Assembly (NCBI GenBank): GCA_003008705.1
Contig: PDUO01000002.1
Coordinates: 1,816,898 to 1,880,897, forward strand
Origin: Pezicula radicicola
Taxonomy: Eukaryota; Ascomycota; Leotiomycetes; Helotiales; Dermateaceae
Direction: 5' to 3'
Length of the DNA stretch: 64,000 bases
The notes under the pieces are model-generated. The model had not been told where the DNA came from, ran no database searches, and saw only the letters and a list, made by a program, of their open reading frames with translations. Of the stretch, positions 35,774-46,723 are shown in pieces (positions within the stretch are counted from its first letter, which is position 1; each line of letters begins with the position of its first letter). A program made the translations under genes and the position numbers.

Positions 35774-38594
35774 ATGTCAGGTAAACGGCTCCTGGATATA
35801 GCTGCCCTATTCAGCGCCTCCCGTGGGGTAGCCCAGAAGCATGTAGCGTTGAGGACCAGGCAGCTAGATGTTTATAGCAGGACTTCGAGCTTAGCTAAGG
35901 GAGTACGAAGTCAAACAGATAGAGTCACCGAGACTGTCAAAGCTGCGTCTTTTCTGGCTTCGCGTTTGAGCGAGACCGCGCCGGCATGGACTACAGAGGC
36001 CACCGCAGACCAACCGTCTAGTCAGTCTTCCAATGGTGATCCTATACCAAACAGGAAGTCAACAGAAGCTGGAGAACTCAATTGGAACCAGGAAGAAGGC
36101 CTAGAACAGGATCACTTTTATACAAAGTCAGGGGAGAACTCTGCTACCGATCGTCAGCCAACGGAAAGCCTCGAAATCAAGCAAGAAAAGGTTGGCCGAT
36201 ATCCGCTTCCTGATGGCACGATCCCCCCGAGACAGTCGAACATAAATCCTCCCAGTATCAATCGAGAGTCGACACCGGTGAGGCCTCGCGATGAGCCTGC
36301 GAAGGAGCCATTGGACTCTGATGGGCTTGAAATACAACAAGAAAGGGCGGGCCGATATCCTCTTCCTGATGGGACCATCCCTCCAACATCTTCCGACTTA
36401 AATCAGCCGGAGACCGATCAGGCATATACATCTAACAGGCCTGTGAACGAAACTGTCAAAAAGCCTTTGTCCAACGAGGGGCTTCGTCCAGCATCGTCCG
36501 GTGCATCTACAATTCCTCTCCCAAGCACACATAAACTCTCGCCAAACGCAGCGAGGACGTTACAGCGACAGTCGGAGCAGCAGATACCCTCTCAGACCGC
36601 AGATGCAAAAGATAAGTCCACAGTTGACCCACTGGAGGAAGGACATGATGAGGATAGTTTTTATCGGAGGTCAGGGCACACGTCCCCTAGTCTCTCTTCG
36701 CTACCACGGGTCAAAATACCGAAACATCCTTCTAACGTTCAAGGAGGAGACCCCCATATCCCGAGAGATGAGATAAATTCAGACTCATATTATAATCCCA
36801 CCGAAGACTCAAATTCAGTACAAATACCATCTATAGAAGCTGTACCCGAACAAGAGCAAGTCCCAGAAGGCATTAACACTGATCTCTTCCACAGCCCGCG
36901 TGTTGCAAGGTTATTGGGAGGAAAGACACACGCTTCAAGAGAAAAGGACCTAAGGCTAAGGAGTGTCAAAAATACACCAGGAGATCGTTCATCATTAAAT
37001 GTAGGCAAGGATCAAGACAGTTTCAACGTCCGCCAGTTGTCACAAAACAAACCCTCTTCACCAGAGATGAGCACACTAGCTGCGGTTGATGCCCTTCGAA
37101 CTTTGAAAGATGGCAGTAATGATGTGAGGCAATTAGCGCAAGAAATAAGCAGTGCGTCAACCAATAATGGTTCTATTAATGTAAGAGGTTTATAATCAGC
37201 GATCTGCTAGGTGCCGCTTACTGACGGAGACTCGAAAGATTGAACATGAAAGCGCACCACATGTAATTCCACATGCATTACGAGAATCCAAAGTCCCAGC
37301 CTCCAGGTTAGGCAGACTCTGGAACTATGGTGGACTGGCTGCTGGCATGTTTGGAGGTGCCATCAGTGAAAGTATTCGCCGGGTCGGTGGAAATGGAGGA
37401 GAAGGATCTTTTATGCTAAGTGCAGCAAATATGGACAGGCTTGTGGCGAAGCTGTCTCGTATGAGAGGAGCAGCTCTGAAGCTGGGCCAGATGCTGAGTT
37501 TTCAAGACTCGAAGATGCTCCCTGCTCCAATTCAGGAGGTTTTACAAAGAGTACAGGACCGTGCCGACTACATGCCTCCTTCACAACGGAACAAAGTTCT
37601 TGCAGCAAATCTCGGCAACGACTGGCGGGAACTTTTCACGACATTTGAGGAAGTCCCATTAGCTGCCGCATCTATCGGTCAGGTTCACAGCGCGATATTG
37701 AAGTCTACAGGCCAGCGTGTCGCCGTCAAAATTCAGTACCCTGGTGTTGCTGATTCGATAGATTCTGATTTAAACAATCTGGCGATTTTGCTCACAGCAT
37801 CCAGACTCCTACCGAAGGGTCTATTTCTCGACAAAACAATCGCTAATGCTAGGACAGAATTAGCCTGGGAATGTGACTACATCCGAGAAGCGGAGTGCGG
37901 GCGACGCTTCAAAGAGCTTCTGACGGGCGAAAAAGATGTCTTTGTTGTTCCTAAAGTCTTCCCGGAAGCATCCGGTAAGCAAGTATTGACGATGGAGTTT
38001 CTAGATGGTGTTGGCGTGACAAGAGTGCAGAGCTTTACGCAGGAACAGAAAGACTGGATTGGAACACAGATTCTTCGTCTCTGTCTACGCGAGATCACCG
38101 AGTTTAGATTCATGCAAACAGATCCTAACTGGACCAATTTTTTATACAACGCGCAAACCAACAAACTTGAGCTTCTGGACTTTGGAGCCTCACGAGAGTA
38201 TCCCCAGGAGTTTATTACAAACTACACGAAACTACTATTGGCGGCTTCTCGAACAAACAAGGAGGGCGTACGGGATTTGTCCATCCAGCTAGGCTATTTG
38301 ACCGGCCATGAATCAAAGGCTATGCTCGATGCACATATAGCATCTGTGCTCACACTTGCTGAACCCTTCCTTGCTTCATCACCAGAAGTGTACGATTTCA
38401 AGGACCAAACAATCACTGAAAGAGTCAAGCAGTTGATTCCTGTCATGATAAGGGAAAGGCTGGCCCCGCCACCGGAAGAAACGTATAGCTTGCATAGAAA
38501 GCTGAGCGGAGCTTTCTTGCTCTGCGCCAGGCTTGGTAGTCGTGTCAGATGTCGAGATCTTTTTGTAAATAGTATGAAAACGGCGGACCTGTGA
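35774..38594 (+). CDS. Coq8/ADCK3 atypical kinase (ABC1 family), about 914 aa
   Basis: Mitochondrial UbiB-family ATPase/kinase needed for coenzyme Q biosynthesis. The catalytic part (exon 2, from about 37200) has all family marks: ESKVPASRLGRLWNYGG leader, the KxGQ motif in ALKLGQMLSFQD, the Ala-rich loop LAAASIGQVHSA, VAVKIQYPG, ExD in WECDY, DPNWTNFLY and the metal site LLDFGAS. The N-terminal 450 residues are long, low-complexity and probably disordered after a basic mitochondrial-like leader. They contain a 52-residue tandem repeat around GRYPLPDGTIPP. The only frame-consistent intron with reasonable signals that I found is 37124-37199 (GTGAGG..ATCAG), joining ..DGSND to RSARCRLLTETRK. 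The exon frame continues to a TAA near 37193 if unspliced, so this junction needs transcript support. Confidence 0.9.
36170..36480 (+). repeat. Two-copy 156-nt (52-residue) in-frame repeat in Coq8 N-terminal region
   Basis: The motif GRYPLPDGTIPP is encoded at about 36194 and again at about 36350, exactly 156 nt apart. Each copy is preceded by LEI(K/Q)QE and followed by a similar run ending K-P-L-x-x-x-G. It is an in-frame tandem duplication in the disordered leader. Confidence 0.85.
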
Positions 38595-41374
38595 AATTAT
38601 GACAGTATTATAATGTACGATCGATGAATAGTAGAAAATATTACCCCTCACATGCACGAATTTCGAATCTCATCAATTCAAGATATGTAACAAGTGGCGA
38701 AAGAAAGACTCGTCCATCGTCGCTCACTACCCAGATTTTAAGTGCCGTAGCTCCGTATAAACTCTCGCACTGGAAGAATGCTGATAAGTAAATGTTCTTT
38801 CACTGTCATGTCTAGTCCATTAAACATATCTTAAAGTGATAACTGGCTCAGCCATAGTAACATACAGTATGCATTGCGCTTAGTTTGAGTACGCCATTAC
38901 TAGTAGGTCCTAGCTCTCATTTTCGGTCATGGTATTCTAGATCCGGATTACGAGAAGAGGATGTCTTCGGAGACAAAAAAACTGGCTGATTGAGTCACAG
39001 GCCACAGCACTAAAGCAATATATCATATCTAATACCTTGCGATTTGCCTCCTACTATCCTAAAATCGCAGAGGATTTTTGCATAACCATCGTACATATGC
39101 TGAATCAACCCTTAGTGTATTTCATTATTAAAATTCTACGTGAATAATGTGTAGCTTTATGGGGTTGTGGTCTGCGCCCCTGCCTTTTCGTCTCTGAAGA
39201 GGATGTAGAAGCGGAGAACAATGTGCTCGCTTGGTATAGATGAGTAGCTTGGGCCAAAATGAGGAGGCTAGATTGGAGTTCGAGTCTACGTATATATATA
39301 CTTATAAATGAGCGATGACAAGTAAAAGCTACCTGTTCATTTTACTTAACCCATTTAGTAAACTTTGCGCAATCCTTTTAATAGTTCCAGTGCATGATTT
39401 GAAAATATACAATCATAACCTCGTATGAAGACACTCTCGAGGTATGGAATAAAACAAAGCAAACAAATCTCCTCACCTGCTCCTCAGAATCAGTGACAAA
39501 TCCTCTCCGAGTAAAAACACGGCTCGCTTGTTAGATAGTCTGTCATATCAGAAGCAACGAGATCAAGTCTGATGGCGCTAGTACGGATAAAAATTAGCAT
39601 GGAATACTCCATATAAGTTCTAGAGACTAGAACCCCGGTGTCCACTGCAACGTCCTCACCTGTCATTCTGCTCGTCGCTTAATTTTTTTTTAAAAACACG
39701 TGAACAAATAATCGGCGATGGTGTAAAGCGGAAATCGCCTCTTTTCGAAATTTAGCGTAAGCTTGGCCACTACTCGGTAGATGTGTCATCGAACGAAGCT
39801 ATCGCCATCCAGAAGGTGAGCCAACTCAGCCGGGACGTACACCATTTGCGGGCCAGCCCATTTACGGGCTTGAGATCCGAGGGTCTTCTCCGACGTTCCC
39901 GAGGCTCTTTCATGATAATGACGGTGTCATGACCTTCCTCAGCCAATACCCAATCGAAAACGGCCACTCTCATCATTGCCTCGTCCTCGGCATTGGGTTC
40001 TTGCTGCTGGGAACCTCTTAGCGTAATCCTAAGTCTTAAGACCGATACCTGTAGCTGGCGGCGGAAGTTGGCAATGTTACTCTCGTATGCCATGTTCAAC
40101 AAGCGCCAACTTGTTGAGCAATGAATGATCCGGCGCAAGACTGTGGACTGACTGTCACGTTGGCCGTTATTAAGAAGAATCGTAGTGTAGACCCCCATTT
40201 CCATGGTGAGAGCTGTCATAGTCTTCGCACATCCCCTGATGCTGATTTCACGATGATCTCGAGCGCCGGGAACAAAAGGTGCAGTCCGTAATATTTGTTA
40301 TGATATTATCGTCGCTGCTGTTGCGGGCGAGTCAAGCATATCGAACAAAAAATCTCCAGTTGGAGACAACAGTGCCGGACCGATAAGACTGTAAGTAAAA
40401 GACTTTCGGCGTTATGTAGCGTGCACTGTGCAGCATACGATTTGAGTGCCTCCAAACTAGCCACAAGAAATCTCAGGAACGCGTGCTCCCAGGGTTCATG
40501 GTTGCGTTTCAGGCATGGAAAGCGGAAAGCCGAAAGCCGAAAGCCCCTTCTACGATTCAGGTTCACTTCACAAACCGCATTTTTCTCTTTCTTTCCGGAC
40601 TCTGGTCTGTAATTGGTTGCTGATTTCCGGATCTGAAAATATCGAGCGATTCCTCGCATACTGTAGGCAGACCTGTGGAGTAGGTTTGCAAGGTTTCGCC
40701 TCTAGCTTCATCTTTATTTATACTCCGTACGCTAAGTATGGAATTTTCTTCCTTGCAATTACGACAAAACGAGTACCATTTACGGCAGTGTTGGTGTGAT
40801 CTGAAAAGAGAGTCTTGAAAGTTGAATCTTGGGCCTGAAGATCTCAGGTCGGTCTTGAAATTAGGCCAAGACGGATGAAGTCCCAGAGCACTTGTATTCG
40901 AGGAGACTGCTTATATGGGAAGACTTTAGAGCCCAGAAATGCGAGAAACTCAAGACTGGACTAAGAACTTCAGAATCCTCGAACAACAAGATCTCATTTG
41001 TCCTCGGCTGCAGATGGATCGATTGTTCTGCTTCGGGGAGCTCTCGGTACTTGTCCCCATTACATAGAGTATCGCTTGCCTGCCTCTTGCTGCATGCATG
41101 AGCCATGTGTAATGCTTTCCACAAACGAGATGGACTCCCTAGACCCTGATGGAGATCTACTTCCTCTTCATGGAGAACTAGAAATGACGATCGTTTGCTA
41201 CCGTATACCCTTGCCCCCCCCCTTTGTCAGAACCTGCTCCAAGTATAATCAAGAACTTATACTCGTAGCTTCCAGACATAATTCGCTTCCGCCACTTTAT
41301 CCTTTTACTTTTGTTGGCTGCTCATTCTTTTTTGTCCGTTTGTTTTTCCTTCACCAGTCATTACTGCTCTAGTC
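38595..41374. other. 2.8-kb intergenic region
   Basis: No firm gene. An open frame of 149 codons on the minus strand (39770-40219) is listed separately with low confidence. A short repeat of GGAAAGCC-like units lies at about 40515-40545. Frames elsewhere overlap on both strands and show no family features. Confidence 0.55.
39770..40219 (-). CDS. Doubtful hypothetical ORF, 149 aa
   Basis: Uninterrupted frame with an ATG start and no recognisable domain. It encodes two fairly regular segments (NIANFRRQLQVSVLRLRITL and DEAMMRVAVFDWVLAEEGHD) and a basic stretch (KEPRERRRRPSDLK). Its position 1.2 kb from the Coq8 3' end and the absence of competing long frames on the other strand give it slight credit. 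It may equally be a chance frame; there is no homology to lean on. Confidence 0.2.
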   Translation of the reverse strand: MTALTMEMGVYTTILLNNGQRDSQSTVLRRIIHCSTSWRLLNMAYESNIANFRRQLQVSVLRLRITLRGSQQQEPNAEDEAMMRVAVFDWVLAEEGHDTVIIMKEPRERRRRPSDLKPVNGLARKWCTSRLSWLTFWMAIASFDDTSTE

Positions 41375-43027
41375 ATGGCAGTTGAAAACAGGGGGCCACA
41401 AGTTCAAGCAACCGCCATCTTGTTTCTGACGCTATCATGGCTGTTCGTTGTAATGAGATGTTATGTGAGAACTGTAATGATCAAGCAGTTTGGCATAGAT
41501 GATTGGCTTGCAGTTGCTGCTCTGGTTTGCAATTTCCTTGCGCGCGGATGTTGGTTGACTTGATGTGCTAAGGACAATTCAGATTCTTTTCACACTGTAC
41601 TGCACGTTTGCGCTCAAGGGAGTGCAGTATGGTACTGGACAACATTTATCCAACCTACCGGCGGCCAATGTACCTATAGCTTTAAAGGTATGTCAAACCT
41701 GTCCGCTGGCCACTACGTAACTAATTTTCACGTCAAGTGGTGGTGGTGTTGTGAACGTGTGTATGCCCGAGAGCAGGTCTGGAGTTGAGATATGGTCCTA
41801 TCTCAGAGCCATGTCTCTGTTCTCCAGTCTCTATCAAAACAATTCCACTGACTCAGGAAATTCCCACAGTTGCCTACGTTTCTTCGACGGCCGTCCTCAA
41901 AATAAGCATTGGTGTTTTCTTGGCTAGGATTTGTGTCCACAAAGCTCAGAGAGTAACTATCTGGGTGGTACTTGCTGGCATGTCAGCATTTAGCATCTTT
42001 TACTTGTTCGTACCTAGCATTTCCTCGTACAGACCGGTTGAGATTGCCCGACATAGCTTTGCTCGGCTCCCTTGAACCTGTTTTAGCACTCTTCCGTTCT
42101 AGGGAACAGATACTAACACTCGAGTTCTAAATAGTTTCATCATTGTGTTTCAATGCCGGCCCGTTATCTGGTTCTGGACACAGTACACAGGAGTGGGTAG
42201 TGGAAGCTGTGTTAATGCGTCGGTAATTGCAGACTCTACTTACGCTCACTCAGCTGTAAGCGCTGTGTGTGATTTTACCTTGGGGACGCTTCCTTTGTTT
42301 CTGGTGTGGAATCTGAATATGAACCCTCGAACAAAGGTCTCTGTTGCCCTCATTCTCGCCCTCGGAGCAGTGTACGTATTTCTTGATACTCCCCTTCACA
42401 CAAAAAGGCTGACATTCACATAGCGGCTCGGTTGCAACCATAGTGCGAATCCCATATATCAATCAACTTACTGAGACATCAGACTTCTTGTATACTACTA
42501 CCGATGTAGCTATCTGGAGCACCGTGGAGCCTGGGATTGGCATAATAGCGGCTGCCATGGCAACTCTTCGCCCACTCTTCCGCACATTCTTGTCCCGCTC
42601 GAAACTGCTTGGCTCAACATCCAACCAATACGCAAATCGTGGTCGACCCTCGCAGGCATGGCCACAATCTAGCAAAAAGGGGTACCTGAAAAGCGGTAGC
42701 GGACCGGACAACTCAGCGACAGTCGAGCTGGGGCTTCGCAGTGATATTGGGAAGCACGGTGGCGTCACAACGGTGATCAAAAGCCAGCACGACAAAAAGA
42801 GTCTGGAAGACATACGGTCACCGCGCAAGCTTGAAAAGCCACACGGAAGCAGAATTGGAGGAGACCAAATGTCGCAGTGGAATAATAGTGAGAGTCGGTT
42901 GAAGGACGACGATAGTAGCGATGATGCGGTTCAGATGGGATGGGAAGTGAGGAAAACGACAGAGGTTATGACGCAAGAAGATACGGCTTCGGATATTGGG
43001 TCGAAACCAGCCAAAATGTGGTCATGA
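41375..43027 (+). CDS. Rhodopsin-like (SAT4/PTH11-type) integral membrane protein, 421 aa, six exons
   Basis: Exons 41375-41524, 41583-41687, 41738-41758, 41857-42005, 42135-42371 and 42424-43027 join in phase to 1266 nt. The protein belongs to the fungal 'rhodopsin domain' family (seven helices, PTH11/SAT4-related). Typical blocks include VMRCYVRTVMIKQFGIDDWL at helix 1-2, LKGVQYGTGQHLSNLP, KWWWCCEREIPTVAYVSSTA, LKISIGVFLARIC, FFIIVFQCRPVIWFW, and AVCDFTLGTLPLFLVWNLNM. The ending DVAIWSTVEPGIGIIAAAMATLRPLF is the strongest family signature. The C-terminal 130 residues are hydrophilic. Exon 3 is only 21 nt (WWWCCER), and one intron uses the donor GTTCGT. Family members are receptor-like proteins of largely unknown ligand, sometimes tied to host sensing. 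Confidence 0.85.
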
Positions 43028-44889
43028 TAAGGGTTGGATGTACGATATTGTACAGTAGTGCAGTGGTCTACGATCCAAGTTCCTTTCTGATCCCTTGACT
43101 ATCAAAGCCGAAGTGAGAGTATACCTGGCAAGCTGGGGAAAGATATGGCTTGCGTACCAATGTGTAACTCCTTGACAAAGTATCGAGTCGGTGAGGTTAA
43201 ACCACTGCCAAGGAAATCTCCAGTGGAGTGAGAGTGACAAAGCAACGAACTACTACCACTAATAAAGTAGTAGCCATCAGAATCCGTCATCGATGATGCC
43301 CGGATCTTGCACAAGTCCATTCCAGATTACGGCCGTATATTCACAGGAACTCGTTGTTCAGTAGTCATATCTGTCCAACGCAGGGAGCATGCACAAATAG
43401 CTACCTACTAGGTAGGTAAGATTGTGCTCTGCAAGGTAAAACCACAATGATGATGCCATGATCATGGCTGCTCAGATAACGAATCAGCATCGCTACCAGA
43501 ATAGCCATGTGAATAATACTGTAGTACAGGAGTATGTTACTGTAGTATCTGCGTTCTAGTAAGAGATCCGGACCGTTGGGAGCGCAGGCGCCCAAGTAGA
43601 TGTCATTGGTGCGCCAAGTGTTTTTATTATACCCTGCACTGCTAAAACGTGGGAATAATAAAAATAATAGTAACAAATAATGTCGTCCAGAGCGAGTAGG
43701 TGGGTAGTGAATAGCAAGTAGTGACAGAAGCACAGTGGTACGGTACGGTACGATACCGTACTTTAGTCAGTCCTTATGCGCGTGGCATATCGTCTGATTT
43801 AGAGTTTAGGAAGGAATCGTGGAGAACATGGAAACAGATAATAAGATCTTCTTATCTAGGCCTGGCAGAACTCCTCCCAGCGGTTCTATACAACTGTAGT
43901 AGAGACTGTACCCAGTGAGATGTGTTGTGGCAAAAGAGCTGCAAGGCCGTGCTTATACGTGGTGCATCTCGTCCAATGAATGCCACCGCGGTGCTTCGCT
44001 TCCAGTAGTGAAGAAAGCACGCCATGCAGGTCGCAGGCTGGCTGGGATGTGACCGCAATCTAGACCCTCCCTCTCTTTGGAGTCTCTGCTGTAACCGACC
44101 GACACGATTATATCATTATGCTGCATGTTCTGATGTTCTGATGTTCTGCGAAAGGTACAAAATGCGACTGTGCCACTTTGTGCGACCCGAGGAGTTACCT
44201 CTCAGCCTGCACCGGCCATCCCAGGCTCAAGAATCGCAGCTTGCAGTGGCGTTGACGTACGTTTCTTGTGTAACAGGCCAACAGAGACCTGCATCGATGC
44301 CGCTACGGCGCCTTTTAGCTTCTTTGCGACTGTCTGCAAGTGTCCTGCAAGTGTCTGCGGGGGAAATACATTTCCCTCCGATGTGCATTATCGTTGTTAT
44401 TTCTTCAGCTATCTCTGATCGCTTTCTTCCTACAATTCTCGGCAGAGCTGTTCTTACCATGCATGTGACGTAGAGCTGCTTGAGAGTTGGTACTGACTGT
44501 CCTGCAATGATGACGGGTAATTCAGCTCATCACACGTCAAAGCCATGTGGTTCCGCGCTGCAGAGCAATGGCCGTTGTGGAAGTATTCCTGCAGAGTGAC
44601 GATATCCCTGACCCAATTCAACGGTTCAAATGCTTTCCTACAGTACAGCTCAGCTTGAACCTTATCATTAGCACGGCGGGTAAAACGCTTCTTGTTGCCA
44701 ATAGGTACTCTTACTTTTTCCGACTCTCACTATGCAAGCTGGAGATGTGCCAAGGTTTCTTTCCTTGAGAGAGACTTCATTCCATTCAACCAAATGCAGC
44801 TGGTCTTGACGCAGGATCGATGCTGCTCTACGTTACTGTATGTTTCCACGAGCTTCCAAGGCGAAAATGCCTCCACAAGAAACCTGTTG
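43028..44889. other. Intergenic region without a supportable gene
   Basis: About 1.9 kb. Contains GGTAC-rich short repeats (near 43737-43765) and many overlapping frames under 150 codons on both strands, none recognisable. Confidence 0.6.
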
Positions 44890-46723
44890 CTATATATCTT
44901 TCCATATGTCTTGATATCGCGCCCACTCTGTGAATCCTAGTAGAGGCGTAAGTAACTGCACAAGAACTCTCAGCATGGGAGCATACCGAGCTTTTTGAAA
45001 TCCTCAACGCCACTTAAAATTCCGTCCAGGAAGACCTTCCTCATGCCCTGAATCTCCAGTCTTTTAATACATGATTCGAGTAATCCAAGCATAACTGTAG
45101 ACAGCTTTTCCCTCCCAGCTTCTGTAAGGTTCATCACATATCAGTGGCCCAAGTGAGGAACAAAACAGAGTGAACCACATACCAGAAATACAAATGCAAG
45201 CAATTCCACCCACATCGCTACCAATTCTACCCGCCCAGGGCAAATTCAACGTTATTGCACTCCCACAATCTGGTGTATAGGTAAGAGCGGCCGCAACGAT
45301 AGTCTCACCCATGACACCCAAGACGACGTCTTTGATATCGGGATCATTCATGAGAGAAGAGTATTGGTCAAACCAACCCATCTTAGCTTCGCGTACCGAC
45401 ACTTCCTCGACTACGGCTAGAACACTCGTCATGTCATGCCTTGTACAAGACCTAAAATGTAGCTCCGGAACCACCGCTGCAGAACCCGCTATATTTGTGT
45501 TGTCGGGTAACCTGAACACTAGATCATAGACTGGCCTCCCTTGCCCTGGCCGATCTTTATCCATTTGCCAACCTCTCCTCCGGAACCATTCTTGATTCAT
45601 ATTCATTCCCAATGGTGGTCCATAGAGGATACGCGGGAAAGTACTGCCAAGCTGTAGACGTATAACTCCGCGGGTTCTTAAGAGTTGCTCTACGGCGTGG
45701 GAATGTAGACTAAGCCCGATGCCCTGGCGTTGGTGGGTTGATTTTACAACCAAAAATGCTAGAGACGCAATGAGCTTCTCTCCTTCTTGGTCGACATATG
45801 AGAGATAGGTCGCACAGAAGCCGACTAGCTCTTCAGTTCTTGGATCTCTGACAGCATAATGTTTGGCATAGCCAGGACGATGCAGAAGTGATGCGAGCGT
45901 CGGGACATCTAGAGAGAAGGATCCGCTAATACCACTGATACCTAGAGTCCATAGATTCCAAACACCTGAAATATCTTTCGTCTCGTCCCACTCGGTCACA
46001 GGCCATGACCTGGGCCGGGAAACTTGGCTACGGTCTGTGTTCGATAACTGGGAGACAACACTCCCCCGGCTGAGCTCCTCTCCAAATATCAGAGCTGAAG
46101 TAGCTTCTAATGCGAGCGGTGAATATCCCAAAGTCTGGATAATGGTTGGAAATGGGGCCTCAATTGGGGTCATTTGAGGGGAGTTGATAACAACAATAAA
46201 CGGCTTATTATCAGCGACTGCCAGTACAACGTCGGCAAGTTCCAATTGGAGTGGATGGTCGGGTCTGATGGTGAGGCATAGGATAATGACAGTTGCTCGC
46301 TTGATGAAGCCAAGATGTGTAGACGTGATGCCATTCCTCTGTGTATAAGGTATGTGTCGAATCTTAGCATGTCTAGTTGCTAAAGCATTGCCCAGTGGCT
46401 CGAAAGGGTCTCTATCATCTGTGGGATCCTGACTAATTGGGATCACAACTGGTGTAAGAAGAACAAGGACATCGTCTGTATGGAGGGCTCGAAAACGGCT
46501 TGTCCAGTCTGGTGTGTCGCAGACGATGGTAGCTAAGTTGGTGGGTCGTGTGCTTATATTGGTTGCAAGCGTCCCTAAAGTACGTGTTGGTGCGGGATCA
46601 ATGTCCCTGTTGGCAGAGTGAGAAGACAGTCTCCGAAGATGGCACAATACCTTACATTTCATCCGTCGTCTCACTTTGATCTGTACCATTAGTGCCTAGT
46701 GGGTTATTGCTCCGACTTGCCAT
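44890..46723 (-). CDS. GH3 C-terminal domain fused to GNAT acetyltransferase domains, lacking the GH3 catalytic barrel, 557 aa
   Basis: Exons 46656-46723, 45183-46606, 44987-45121 and 44890-44936 join in phase to 1674 nt. The N-terminus (MASRSNNPLGTNGTDQSETT) runs, after intron 1, directly into an alpha/beta-sandwich resembling the C-terminal domain of GH3 beta-N-acetylglucosaminidases: VLVLLTPVVIP, DPFEPLGNAL, HIPYTQRNGITSTHLGFIKRA and YSPLALEATSALIFG. A GNAT domain follows (FLVVKSTHQRQGIGLSLHSH, the acetyl-CoA loop, about residue 320) and a second, weaker GNAT-like half to the end (IGSDVGGIACICIS; FKKLGFTEWARYQDIW). Fungal GH3 enzymes with a C-terminal GNAT are known; here the roughly 350-residue barrel with the nucleophile Asp is missing, so glycosidase activity is not expected. 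Intron 2 ends in a tandem CAGAAG acceptor. Start could also be ATG 46732. Confidence 0.78.

Noticed and set aside
37181..37210. 30-nt intron (GTAAGAGG..CTGCTAG) in Coq8
   Set aside because: Too short, and it would leave the kinase exon out of frame.
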